Position numbers and translations under genes: made by a program
DNA from: Ephydatia muelleri
Taxonomy: Eukaryota > Porifera > Demospongiae > Spongillida > Spongillidae
Assembly (NCBI GenBank): GCA_013339895.1
Contig: JABACO010000011.1
Location: 6,427,527 to 6,491,526, forward strand
Direction: 5' to 3'
DNA: 64,000 nucleotides
The notes under the pieces: generated by a model
What the model was told of the DNA's origin: nothing
The model's database searches: none
The model's input: only the letters and a program-made list of their open reading frames with translations
Part shown: piece by piece, positions 12,490-24,400 of the stretch
Layout: each line of letters begins with the position of its first letter
How positions within the stretch are numbered: the stretch's first letter is position 1

Positions 12490-12652
12490 GATTGGCTAGA
12501 CTATTAAAGATTATTTATTTTGATTTTATAGCTATGTTATGACGTCACACTAATCTTTTAACACACACAGTAAGCAACGCAATACAAGACAGGCCCGTAG
12601 CCAGACAGTTTGATGGGAGGGTGCAAATCTCACCTCATCTGGACCTTTATAA

Positions 12653-13197
12653 TTAAAAGTTTAAAATGACGATTAGTGCTCTTGCCAATGGACGAAACGG
12701 GAAAATGTAATCACTTGGTGGCACTTCATGGTGTTTCAGTAGGGAATATCTTTCGGTCGATGTCAGCCCTTGAATTGCAGCTATGAAATCATTGGGCACT
12801 TTTGAGCGACTATATCCAAAAGCAAATTTTGTAGAACTGTTACCGTCTTTTATTACCAGACCCTCAGAATTCAAATCATCAGGTGACCTTGCAACCTCGA
12901 TTTTCTCAGTAACATCATCTATGTGCTCCTCACTTCCACCTTCACAGAGGAGCTCTGTGCTGGATGTTTGCTGATTTGCATCCAACGTCGTCGCTTTTGT
13001 GCTGCATGGAACATGATTCCCTGCTCAGCAGACGTGCTAACTTCAGTACAGCTCTTTTTCGCTAGCAGGAACTGCTTGATAGTGCAGCAGATTGCCACAG
13101 CTTTCCTCTTCTCTCTTTCGCGCTGTTCACGTCGACCCATTGACGGGATCGGTAACAGTGTGCCAATAATTCTATCACTGCTCGGAATGGCTGGCAC
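12653..13197 (-). pseudogene. Possible transposon-derived coding fragment
   Basis: Two overlapping minus frames, 13197-12919 and 12985-12653, could be one interrupted gene. The second contains FAFGYSRSKVP, LTSTERYSLLKHH and SDYIFPF. This resembles, from memory only, the ERY-LLKNxxxP-xxYxFP lead-in of ZMYM/TTF-finger hAT-like transposase proteins common in invertebrate genomes. No downstream zinc-finger or catalytic region follows before UGCG, so it would be truncated. It abuts the left arm of the inverted repeat. The similarity is weak and unchecked. Confidence 0.3.
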
Positions 13198-13447
13198 CTA
13201 TAACTATTTATTGCATGTGTGATGTATCCCCCCTCCCTCCCCCCCCCCCCCCCCCCCCTTCCGTACACAAGAGAGTTCAAATCTTCATACGTACCCTCAA
13301 ATAACAGTAGCTAAAATGACGAATTCGGACGATGACCTATTGCAACCAAAGGAACTTAATACAATAGCAGTAGCTTGTTGAAAGCGTACTGACACGTCAA
13401 CATGCAGCGTAAAAATTAATAAAAGATGTAATTTGTTTCACATTTTA
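13081..13447 (+). repeat. Left arm of a large inverted repeat
   Basis: The arm pairs in reverse complement with 13717-14062. Matching blocks in order are the AGCAGATTGCC / GGCAATCTGCTGCT-like block, ATTGACGGG.TCGGTAACAGTG, CTATTTATTGCATGTGT, CTCAAATAACAGTAGCTAAAATGACGAATTCGG, CCTATTGCAACCAAAGGAAC and AATTAATAAAAGATGTAATTTGTTTCAC (each verified on the opposite arm with small differences). The left arm also contains a 22-base C run absent from the right arm. Confidence 0.9.
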
Positions 13448-13716
13448 GCACAAAGATGATTGTGCATGATTTGCTGATTGCGATCCTAATTATATCAGAT
13501 AGAGCGGACCTATAGCGGCAGGCGGGGGGGGGGGGGGGGGGGGGAGGGAGGAGTGCAAATGCACCCAATGCACCCTCTATGACTACGGGCCTGCAAGACG
13601 CGCGTTATATCATATACGCAAGTCTCAGTGTTACGTACGGTGGCCCTGCATGCAGGTCGCGCAACCAAACAGTGCACGACACACGGTTTTGTGAATTTGT
13701 GATTGAACAATATAGC

Positions 13717-14062
13717 AATAAATGTGAAACAAATTACATCTTTTATTAATTTTTTACGCTGTTGACGTGATTGCACGCTTTCAACAAGCTACTGCTATTG
13801 TATAAAGTTCCTTTGGTTGCAATAGGTCCGAGTCCGAATTCGTCATTTTAGCTACTGTTATTTGAGGTGCGTATGAAGATTTGAACTCTCTTGAGGATAC
13901 ATCAGTAATTGTACACATGCAATAAATAGTTAGGTGCAGATTCAAGCCTAGCCAAGTGACTGAATTATTGGCACACTGTTACCGGTCCCCGTCGATGGGT
14001 CTACGTAAACAGAGCGAAAGAGAGAAGAGGAAAGCTATACAGCAATCTGCTGCTATATTGTT
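13717..14062 (-). repeat. Right arm of the large inverted repeat
   Basis: This is the reverse complement of 13081-13447, with the two arms separated by a 269-bp spacer that contains a G-run (13524-13542). By eye the arms are about 85-90% identical. The arm ends about 165 bp upstream of the VHL copy 1 start codon, so it may form part of that promoter region. Confidence 0.9.
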
Positions 14063-14229
14063 CAAGTGTGACGTGCAATGTTTGGTCGCGCGACCTCCGT
14101 ATTACATAGGTCATACTTAGGGTTATGTAAGCCATAGATGTCATATTACATGCTGCAGTAATGGATGCATGGCTATAAGGGCGTGGCACAAACATGTAAA
14201 TTGGGCCGAAACAAAGGCAGCGGCACACG

Positions 14230-14808
14230 ATGGCGTCAGAGGCAAGCGGCATCGTGCCGAACAGGTCATTAGACAGCAGTATGAATACTGAAATTACCTT
14301 CGAGAATGCAAGCGAGAACAGCGTCGCCGTATTGTGGCTTAACTTTGTGGGCGACCCGGTATGGTACCGCCAACTTCTCCCGGGCAGTTCGTACAAGCAG
14401 CCCGCGTACGTGAATCACGCATGGGTGTGCGTTGAATGCGATTCTGGCCTCTTCGCACTGATGAAGGTAAACAAACAGGATGTTCTCGTCCTACAAGCTC
14501 AGCCCGTCCACCGCGCTGTTATAACAGCGAGGGAAACGTCACTATTCCAGCAATGCCTTGCAGTGGTGCGCATGTATTTACACGAAGTACAACACGTTAG
14601 CCTGATCGAGCCGTTAGGACGAAATGATGTTCAGCTGCCTCTTTCGGACAATTGCATCGAACAGTTGTGCGACCTTGATTCAACCCCGCCATCGCAACTA
14701 GTCGAGAAGTATGTGGAGAACCTTAAGAAGCAATTGAGAACTGTTTCATTGAAAGACTGGAATCATGTTTTGATGAATCAAGGAACAGATTTCTTCGATA
14801 TTGGTTAA
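14230..14808 (+). CDS. VHL: VHL-like substrate receptor, copy 1 (intronless)
   Basis: VHL is the substrate receptor of the Elongin B/C-CUL2 ubiquitin ligase that binds hydroxylated HIF-alpha. This single exon encodes 192 residues. The beta domain shows VAVLWLNF (Trp36), GDPVWY (Tyr46), LLPGSSY and NHAW (His63, Trp65), positions matching human W88, Y98, H115 and W117; human S111 is replaced by Ala. The alpha (Elongin C box) helix is SLFQQCLAVVRMYL, with Cys109 aligned to human Cys162. The human acidic N-terminal extension is absent. A second copy lies 872 bp downstream. Human VHL has three exons, so the lack of introns is unusual. Confidence 0.92.
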   Translation: MASEASGIVPNRSLDSSMNTEITFENASENSVAVLWLNFVGDPVWYRQLLPGSSYKQPAYVNHAWVCVECDSGLFALMKVNKQDVLVLQAQPVHRAVITARETSLFQQCLAVVRMYLHEVQHVSLIEPLGRNDVQLPLSDNCIEQLCDLDSTPPSQLVEKYVENLKKQLRTVSLKDWNHVLMNQGTDFFDIG

Positions 14809-15680
14809 TAAAATCCACAGGTGTGCATGCATGTGTGCCTGTATGTGCGCGCTGCATATTATCTCTGGTGCGTTGTGCATGTGCGTGCGTGCATGTGGTG
14901 TGCATGCACTCTGTATTTTTGGGGATTGAAGTATTGCTATAGCCATGCATTCGGTGTTTATTATGCCGAGAGCACCATATGATGGCCATGCTGCAGACAC
15001 GCACTATATTATAGGACAGTTCCCTGTTAAGGAAGGCGGAGGAGTAATCTAGAGATGGCTCCTTTCACCGACATCACTGGAATGCTAGCTCATTTTCATA
15101 CTATGGCTTCCTAAATGTTGTGCATATGGACTGATTTGTTAGCTGTTTCTACTCGCATAGTATAGCTGCTGGCAATACGTCCATCACTGAGATGCACACG
15201 ACCTATGAAATTCTGCAGTGGCATGCTTGCACGATGTTGGGATAAGCCAGATGCCATGCAGCATTATGCGCATTGAATCTCAAATGATATACCGTGTATC
15301 CTTGGGCACTTCAGAGAGAGGTTTCTATCAGTGTTAAGCATATTTGAGGTCAACAACTGAATAGCACAAATACAAATTAGAAGCGGCAAATCTATAGTCG
15401 TCACTCGGATACTTCCGTAAAAGCTGTGAATCAACATGGCGGACATGTATTACGTGTGACACTGACGTATGTCAGTTACAGAGCGGTCACATGACACAGG
15501 AAAAGGGTCTATATTGCTGTAAACACACCGCTATAGGTACATGAAAATTTATTAAACCCCAACTTGGTCATTGCACAGGAACTCTAGCCTACTAGTAGCT
15601 TAGCCTGGTGCTGATCAGGGCAGGAAAAGATCATGTGACCCGTTTCGTAATGCATATGGGCGTGGTTAACATCTACTAGT
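14809..15680. other. Spacer between the two VHL genes
   Basis: It contains GT/CATG-rich sequence just after copy 1 and then unremarkable DNA. No open frame with recognisable content is present. It must hold the promoter of VHL copy 2. Confidence 0.5.
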
Positions 15681-16250
15681 ATGGCAGCGGCAGAGCTATC
15701 CGACAGACCAAATAGATCGCTGAACGGTAACCAGAGCACGTATGTCACATTTGAGAACGAAAGCGATCACAATGTTGCTGTACTGTGGCTCGATTATAAA
15801 GGAAATCCTGTCTGGTACAACAATCTCCGTCCGGGCTCCTCGTACCACCAACAAACCTATGTTACCCATCCCTGGTTATGCGTGGAATGTGACTCTGGCC
15901 TCTTCGCACTGATGAAGATAAACAAACAGGATGTCCTCTTCCCAGAAACGAAACAAATCAGCGCTGTTATAACGACAGGGGAAGCTTCACTATTCCAGCA
16001 ATGCCTTGCTGCAGTGCGCATGAACTTACACGAAGTACTGAAGGTTAGCCTGGTGGAATCACTACAAGAAGGTGATATTTGTCAGCTACCTCTGCCAAAA
16101 AGATGCATCGTACAATTGTTGGAATTTGATTCTGGCCCGCCCCCGAGCCTAGCTGAGAAGTACGTAAACAAGATTAAGGGGCAGCTAAAACAATATCCAC
16201 AAACCAAATGGGATCCCACTTTGTCAAATCAGATATTTTCTTTGCAGTGA
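15681..16250 (+). CDS. VHL: VHL-like substrate receptor, copy 2 (intronless)
   Basis: This is a tandem paralogue of 14230-14808, 189 residues in one exon. By eye 55-60% of residues match copy 1; the longest identical block is CVECDSGLFALMK. The beta domain keeps VAVLWLDY, NPVWY and THPW, and the Ser111 position is Thr here. The Elongin C box is SLFQQCLAAVRMNL. The C-terminal alpha region (LVESLQEGD, CQLPLP) is also kept. Both copies keep the key residues and intact frames, so both look functional. The gap between the copies and their divergence imply an old duplication. Confidence 0.92.
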   Translation: MAAAELSDRPNRSLNGNQSTYVTFENESDHNVAVLWLDYKGNPVWYNNLRPGSSYHQQTYVTHPWLCVECDSGLFALMKINKQDVLFPETKQISAVITTGEASLFQQCLAAVRMNLHEVLKVSLVESLQEGDICQLPLPKRCIVQLLEFDSGPPPSLAEKYVNKIKGQLKQYPQTKWDPTLSNQIFSLQ

Positions 16251-17415
16251 TGCTGGACTCCAGTGACAGATCATTATTGTTCAGTGTGTGGGTGTGTTAT
16301 TATAAAATTAAGGAATAACTGCATTACTGAACATACAACTTTCCGAAATACGCTATGGAACGCTGACGAGGATCCGACAAAGTACACCGTAGTGATTACT
16401 GCCAGTGGGTAAGGGGGGGGGGGGGCGGCGGCCGATCATATCCAGAAGAAGCAAATGAAGATTACATAATTTGTTGTATGAAGTGTCAATTATCTAAATG
16501 TGCCTTCAGCGTGCCCAATTACCTCTAATCCAAAATGTTCTCAAAACGGTATATTAAATGCGGTTAAAATATCCCAGTATTGTTGCTAACAACGTACAAG
16601 ATGTCAGGAATGTTGAGAAGAAGGAAAGCCGAAGCCAAAAAGTACGCGCTCAGAAATCAAGGAAGTTTCAAGTTTGACCTTGGAAGTTACTTCCCAAACG
16701 CTGACGCTGGTTGCAGTGACAAAACACTGATCTGAAAACGATACATACAACTGCAGCAACTTCTTGGAAGGTGTTGAAGAGGGCCCGGAGCGCTATAGCG
16801 TTCCCCATACTCCGATCCACAATGCAGTGCGGTAGACATGACCATGCATGGAGACAATAGAAGGTACCCAACGTGAGGACAGTGAACCTATACAGCTGTA
16901 GCAATCGAGGGAATCGTCGATCGGCGGTAGCAGCATATAGATCCCATAAGCGCCTCTTGCAGTGATCTCAGAATAAACCTTTTGGTTAATTCCCTCTGTT
17001 CTCAGATTCCATGATATTATAGTTACCTTGAGTTCAACATTTGGCAGTTGTACAGAGATTATCATCCTGGGACCTGATAACAAAGATAGTCTACATTCCG
17101 TGCATGCCTGGCACGCGATCAATAATAATATAGAGAGGTTTAAGACAAATTGTAAAGGTTGCAAGCTGTGTCGATCGCTAACTGTGAACGTTCTCTATAA
17201 AGCTCGTTTTGCGTTGTGTATGTTGATGTATGTTGATGATATGAGCAAGAACTGTTTGATGATTTGATGATGAAAATGAGGGGGGAGGAGCATTCGATAC
17301 ATACAGTCATCGCAGTACAGTTTATTAGAAAGTGAAATAACCAGTTCAACAGCCGCCAATCACGTGAGCCCGTGAATAACGTGGGGCTACCACAACCAGC
17401 TGCCGAGCGAGCGGC
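16251..17415. other. Spacer between VHL copy 2 and SHOC1
   Basis: It contains a G-run with GGCGGCGGCC (16412-16432), a small basic open frame at 16601-16735, and otherwise unremarkable sequence. No exon chain could be built on either strand. Confidence 0.4.
16601..16735 (+). CDS. Possible 44-aa basic micro-protein
   Basis: The frame starts MSGMLRRRKAEAKKYALRN and continues GSFKFDLGSYFPNAD to a TGA stop. The N-terminal half is strongly basic. It stands alone with no recognised domain. It may be a first exon of an unresolved gene, a true small ORF or chance. Confidence 0.2.
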   Translation: MSGMLRRRKAEAKKYALRNQGSFKFDLGSYFPNADAGCSDKTLI

Positions 17416-20042
17416 ATGCCCAAATTCCTAGCCCAAGATTATCTCGCCGAGGTATGGTATTGCGTTTAGTAATACCGACATTGAAACATTTCTACGCCCA
17501 AATACCAAGGCCTTGCAGCGTCGGCGCTTACTCTTGGAGCGTATGCTTCTTACGTCACCCAACCACCTGGAATTCACAGAAGCCTACGTGCATAAGGGAG
17601 AAGCGGGAAACAGCGAATATACCAAGCCATGGCTTCTGGGTATGTAGCATTTGCGTTTTCACTTTCTATAAGAGCTTTTGCCTACCAATACCTGCATGAC
17701 AGGTTTTTGCTGCGCATTATACAGCAACACTGGCCAGGTGCTGGAAACCACGGCGGAGAAAATTAAACCCGACATTGTGAAGCTTATTCAGGCTTGCGGA
17801 GGGAAAGAGTCCATTGAACTGCTAAACGACGAAACAATATGGGACCACCCGAGGTATGAAACGGCTGGTGTGACACTGTTTTCAAAATCGGCGCTCTTTT
17901 TTAAATTATTATTATTATTATTTTATTTTACGTTTTGGTTTGTCTTGCTTCACTGTAATTCCAGTAACGAGGAATCAAGTGACGACCTTTTCAATGAAAT
18001 TGACGCAGCTATTGAGAAGTGTACCGCCCTGCGAGATACCAGAGAGCAGTTTGAAGTAGAAAGCTTGCATCACTGGTGCCTGCAACATGAAGGTACATTA
18101 TGTTTTACAGTATAACAGGCAGGCAGGTCACTTGAAATGCCTGTCTCCCCCCCCCCCCCCCCCCCCCCTCCAGCTATCTTGCAGCATCTTTTAGAGACCT
18201 TGGAGTGTTACGACCACCTATCGTTTATACTGGGTTCCTTCCCAACAATGGAGGATCTTGTGCAGAGGCTTAAACCAAAGATGGTCCAAGACCCTCTTCT
18301 AGACCCCACAGCACATCCGTACAGCTACCTCTCCATCGCGTGGTATGTTCACCTGCTCAGACACTCATTCTGTCACAATTTTATGTATCATAATTATATC
18401 TGTAAATGTTCAATGCACAAGAACTTACATATTTAAAATTAAAAATGTTAAACATGAAAGTTTTTGGAAAGACTGGTAAGCATTTCATCAAACAATTAAT
18501 AAATTTTGCATAGATTAACTTTGAAATCCTTGAGTTTTTTTTTTTTGTTGCATAAAGAATTACATCATGTATGTTATTTTGAAACTAACTGTCGCAAGGT
18601 CCGACATATTTCCTGTAACTACTGATGGCAAGCTTGATCCTCTGCCTGTCTCAGCCGTGTGGGAAACCTATCAGACAGAGGTGTTGCTAGAATGCCAGGA
18701 GCTGGATCCAATCTTGGAGCTGCAGGTCCTCAGTCCAGAACCTTCCACACAGCACGATGTGCCTATTCCAGTGCTTCCTTCCCTGGACTGTGACGACATC
18801 TTGAAGGAAAGCTTTTCTCCTCAAAGTATGGAATAATCATAATCTGATACCTTTAAAAGTCACACTGCATTCTCATCTCACAATCCCTGTCCAAGAAATG
18901 AAATCTTTTATTTTGGAGCCAAAAGGAAGACAGCTGCTTGAAAAGGCTGAGGTGATGAACCTCAGCCCCAGTCCCACTGATGGCATGGATCCAGGGACTT
19001 CAAGAGTTTGTAAAACTTAATGACTTTGGTAGGGCATTCAATAAGCAACATTGCTGTACATTACATCCACACGTGCACATTCACACCTCATATTGGCTGT
19101 TCCATTCACACATCCACACTGGTCCATTCACACACCACACTGGCACACCACCACCATCTAGATGTGAGCAGCGACTCTGCAGACTCCGGGGTAGGACTGG
19201 GTCGTCTGGAGTCTCCACTCCTCACAGTCACCTTCTCACCCCTGCACTCTCCACTCGGCAAGAGGATTGGAAGGCTGGAGCCCCTCCCACTTCCCCTGGA
19301 AGACGACACGTAATGCCCTTTGCCTTTGGGTTTTCATGTATCGTGTCACTGTACTGTACTGTTCTATTTGATGACACTGTGATGCATTTATATGCATGAT
19401 AAGTTGTGTCTCTTATAAGTTATATTCCTTATAGGGTATGATACATGTGATATCCCTTAATGCCATGTCGTATCCATATATGGCATAATATGTCATGTCC
19501 CATATGTCATATTCCTTATGTGGCATGATACTGATGTCCCTTATATGGTGTGTGTACAAGTGATTACCCGTGCATGGTATACAAGCGGTCCCCCGCCATC
19601 TCCTTATATGGGTATTGTATATCACATTGCTAGGATATTTCTCAGTCCAAAGGGCAAGCTCATCATTGAGAGACGTCTATGGGAAAGGGAAAAACTGTTT
19701 GACAGCATTGCAGCAATGGTTCTACGATGTGAGGCACTTCAGGGAGGGGGTGGAGCCTTCTGTTCTCATCCTGTATGGTATGTCACAGGTCCTGACACGG
19801 AGGGAGTGGTATGTCTTGCACAAGGGAAGCCTGTGGTTGATCTTGCGTCCATGCTGAGCCTGACACCTTTCTGCATTATCGGAGAGTAAGATGGACTGGA
19901 GGTGGGGGAGGAGGGGGAGGTCCTCCAATGGGGTTGGCAGTACTTGGTAACTGAGGGGGACAAGAAGGGAGGGGAAGTTGGCAGTTCGGAGTATTATACC
20001 ACCATGTGTGTGTATGTGTGTATGTGTGTGCATTGTGTGTGC

Positions 20043-20137
<95 letters not shown>

Positions 20138-21393
20138 ACTTCTAGCATGGAGTTGGAGCTGCCTTGGGACCCTGTGCACGAGTCCTACAAGGAGATGATG
20201 TGTGCAAAGACAAGGCTCATTGCAGCTTGTCCATTTGGAATGGCTATGGCGAGAGACACTCCCCTCCTGTCACCTGGGGAAGTGTTCGTGCTTGATGGCT
20301 CCATTCAGTTGCTCGGTTAGTGAACTATTGGAGTTGTTAATACGATGCAGCTTTAGTTACACAGGTAAAACCTGTCATGATTTGTGGCCTGCTGCTTAAG
20401 CTTTGCCATGAATCGTTAAACCTAACTACCATGTGGACACTATCGTTTTGAAAACATGAGTAACTATTTACAAAGGGCAATTTCACTATGTAGCATTCGT
20501 TTCTTGTGTTTCTTATGTCTTTTTTCCCCATTTTTCGTGGAAGGATTCTTAGGTATCTGATACTAGTGCTTAAAACATTTTGCTAAAAAATGACCTGGAG
20601 ATCTTGTTATTTCTTTTCATAATCATGATTCACCAAACACATCTGCTTTGAGCTGCTACCTTTCTCCTGAATTCATGTACCCCTGTATTTGGCCTCCCTC
20701 TTTCAGAAGAGAGAGACAAGGACCCTCCAATTGAAGCCCCGCAGATGGCAACAGACATCCCCTCGATGGGACTTAGAACAGGTAAACACTGTACTCATTG
20801 CACGCTGCCTACTTAATCATCCAAATAAATGACAGGGGCTCCCCCTGGATACCTAAAAACGTGTCTTGAGCCTCGCAGCATCAGCTCAAGGCAGCTGCCC
20901 AGTCTGTCTCCATTCCATGCCAGAATCGAGACCAACAGCAAAGTGGCCACGTCACTGGACGAACTATCGTCTCTGGACATGTTCATGATGCTGCGAGGAG
21001 TGAACCCTTCTGCAGATACAAGGAAGAGGCCAGCCTTGTCAGAGAAGCTGCAGTCCTCTGAGCCACAACTGAAGAGGATTCATTGTAGGTATCACTGTAT
21101 GTGCTGCATGCTTTTATGCATGTGTACAATTCCCTGATTTTTCTGAACTTGTGCAGAATGAGCTTTGGTTTTTGTTGTTGTTATTTTTTTTGGTCACTGT
21201 AGTGCCCACATCGCTTGATGAGATGCACCTCAACACATGCATGGCTAGTTCAGTATCCTCTGAAAGAAAAATAACGGGACCAACAATCCACGACATTGAA
21301 CTTCCAGGTAAGGGAGATACAAGCAAGAACTTGTCCTTTGGATGACAAGTATACTGCAGCCATGTAACATATACATGTAATGCTTAATCCCTC

Positions 21394-21465
<72 letters not shown>

Positions 21466-24400
21466 CCTTCTCTATATTTGTGCAGTCCAGTTCCGTGCAC
21501 TCCTGACCACCATAGAGGAGCTAGCCTCCCCTCTCATCACACTGCTCAGGGACCAAGGACTCCACATCCCTCAAAGGTTAACCGGAACCCTTGCAGACCA
21601 GATGAGATTCTTCATTAAGCAGCAACACAAGGCCATGGAAGGGGTCCAGGATCCAAAGACTGGCGAAGCTTCTATCGGTATGGTGATCGGAATGGCAATC
21701 CTGACACTCACGCCAATCCAGCTATAACTCATTAATTTTAATCGTTATATTCAGACAAGCTGTTTCAGAGCTGCCAAGTGGCTGCCTGCTTGTACATCAT
21801 GAGCTCATTGGCAGACACCTTGACTCACTGCAGTGTGACTACAGCTTTAGGTAAGACAAGGGGCAGAAAGGTAGGAGGCATGGTGTAAGTGGATGATAAC
21901 CTCTCTGGTTTCAAAGGAAAATTTACCTCTGACTGTGAGAAGTATGAACACTTTATCAGCAGTAAGTGCCACCTATTGATTAATTAAGCTTGTGGTTCTA
22001 CTATCCATGTATGGGCATCACATGTTCCTCTCTTCATGTACGAGCATCACATGTTCCTCTCTTCATGTACGAGCATCACATGTCCTCTCTTCATGTACGA
22101 GCATCACATGTTCCTCTCTTCATGTACGAGCATCACATGTTCCTCTCTTCATGTACGAGCATCACATGTTCCTCTCTTCATGTACGAGCATCACATGTTC
22201 CTCTCTTCATGTACGAGCATCACATGTTCCTCTCTTCATGTACGAGCATCACATGTTCCTCTCTTCATGTACGGGCATCACATGTTCCTCTCTTCATGTA
22301 CGAGCATCACATGTTCCTCTCTTCATGTACGAGCATCACATGTTCCTCTCTTCATGTACGAGCATCACATGTTCCTCTCTTCATGTACGGGCATCACATG
22401 TTCCTCTCTTCATGTACGAGCATCACATGTTCCTCTCTTCATGTACGGGCATCACATGTTCCTCTCTTCATGTACGAGCATCACATGTTCCTCTTTTCAT
22501 GTACGGGCATCACATGTTCCTCTCTTCATGTACGGGCATCACATGTTCCTCTCTTCATGTACGAGCATCACATGTTCCTTTCTTCATGTACGGGCATCAC
22601 ATGTTCCTCTCTTCATGTACGGGCATCACATGTTCCTCTCTTCATGTACGGGCATCACATGTTCCACTCTTCATGTGTACGGGCATCACATGTTCCTCTC
22701 TTCATGTACGAGCATCACATGTTCCTCTCTTCATGTACGGGCATCACATGTTCCTCTCTTCATGTACGGGCATCACATGTTCCTCTCTTCATGTACGAGC
22801 ATCACATGTCCTCTCTTCATGTACGGGCATCACATGTTCTTCTCTTCATGTACGGGCATCACATGTTCCTCTCTTCATGTACGAGCATCACATGTTCCTC
22901 TCTTCATGTACGGGCATCACATGTTCCTCTCTTCATGTACGGGCATCACATGTTCCTCTCTTCATGTACGGGCATCACATGATCCTTTCTTCATGTACGG
23001 GCATCACATGTTCCACTCTTCATGTACGAGCATCACATGTTCCTCTCTTCATGTACGGGCATCACATGATCCTTTCTTCATGTACGGGCATCACATGTTC
23101 CACTCTTCATGTACGAGCATCACATGTTCCTCTCTTCATGTACGGGCATCACATGTTCCTCTCTTCATGTACGGGCATCACATGTTCCTCTCTTCATGTA
23201 CGGGCATCACATGTTCCTCTCTTCATGTACGGGCATCACATGTTCCACTCTTCATGTACGGGCATCACATGTTCCTCTCTTCATGTACGAGCATCAATGT
23301 CCTCTCTTCATGTACGAGCATCACATGTTCCTCTCTTCATGTACGGGCATCACATGTTCCTCTCTTCATGTACGAGCATCACATGTTCCTCTCTTCATGT
23401 ACGGGCATCACATGTTCCTCTCTTCATGTACGAGCATCACATGTTCCTCTCTTCATGTACGAGCATCACATGTTCCTCTCTTCATGTACGGGCATCACAT
23501 GTTCCACTCTTCATGTACAAGCATCACATGTTCCTCTCTTCATGTACGGGCATCACATGTTCCTCTCTTCATGTACGAGCATCAATGTCCTCTCTTCATG
23601 TATGGGCATCACATGTTCCTCTCTTCATGTACGAGCATCACATGTTCCTCTCTTCATGTACGAGCATCACATGTTCCTCTCTTCATGTATGGGCATCACA
23701 TGTTCCTCTCTTCATGTACGAGCATCACATGTTCCTCTCTTCATGTATGGGCATCACATGTTCCTCTCTTCATGTACGGGCATCACATGTTCCTCTCTTC
23801 ATGTACGAGCATCACATGTTCCTCTCTTCATGTACGGGCATCACATGTTCCTCTCTTCATGTACGAGCATCACATGTTCCTCTCTTCATGTACGAGCATC
23901 ACATGTTCCTCTCTTCATGTACGGGCATCACATGTTCCACTCTTCATGTACAAGCATCACATGTTCCTCTCTTCATGTACGGGCATCACATGTTCCTCTC
24001 TTCATGTACGAGCATCAATGTCCTCTCTTCATGTACGGGCATCACATGTTCCTCTCTTCATGTACGGGCATCACATGTTCCTCTCTTCATGTACGAGCAT
24101 CACATGTTCCTCTCTTCATGTACGGGCATCACATGTTCCTCTCTTCATGTACGGGCATCACATGTTCCACTCTTCATGTACAAGCATCACATGTTCTTCT
24201 CTTCATGTACGGGCATCACATGTTCCTCTCTTCATGTACGAGCATCACATGTTCCTCTCTTCATGTACGGGCATCACATGTTCCTCTCTTCATGTACGGG
24301 CATCACATGTTCCTCTCTTCATGTACGGGCATCACATGATCCTTTCTTCATGTACGGGCATCACATGTTCCTCTCTTCATGTACGAGCATCACATGTTCC

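Larger units (their letters stand above)
12490..14229. other. Spacer between UGCG and VHL copy 1 (inverted repeat, transposon-like ORF)
   Basis: This is the divergent interval between UGCG (minus) and VHL copy 1 (plus). It contains a CRE-like TGACGTCA at about 12540, a minus-strand open frame, the two inverted-repeat arms and long C and G runs (13231-13258, 13524-13542). No conserved cellular gene was recognised. Confidence 0.6.
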
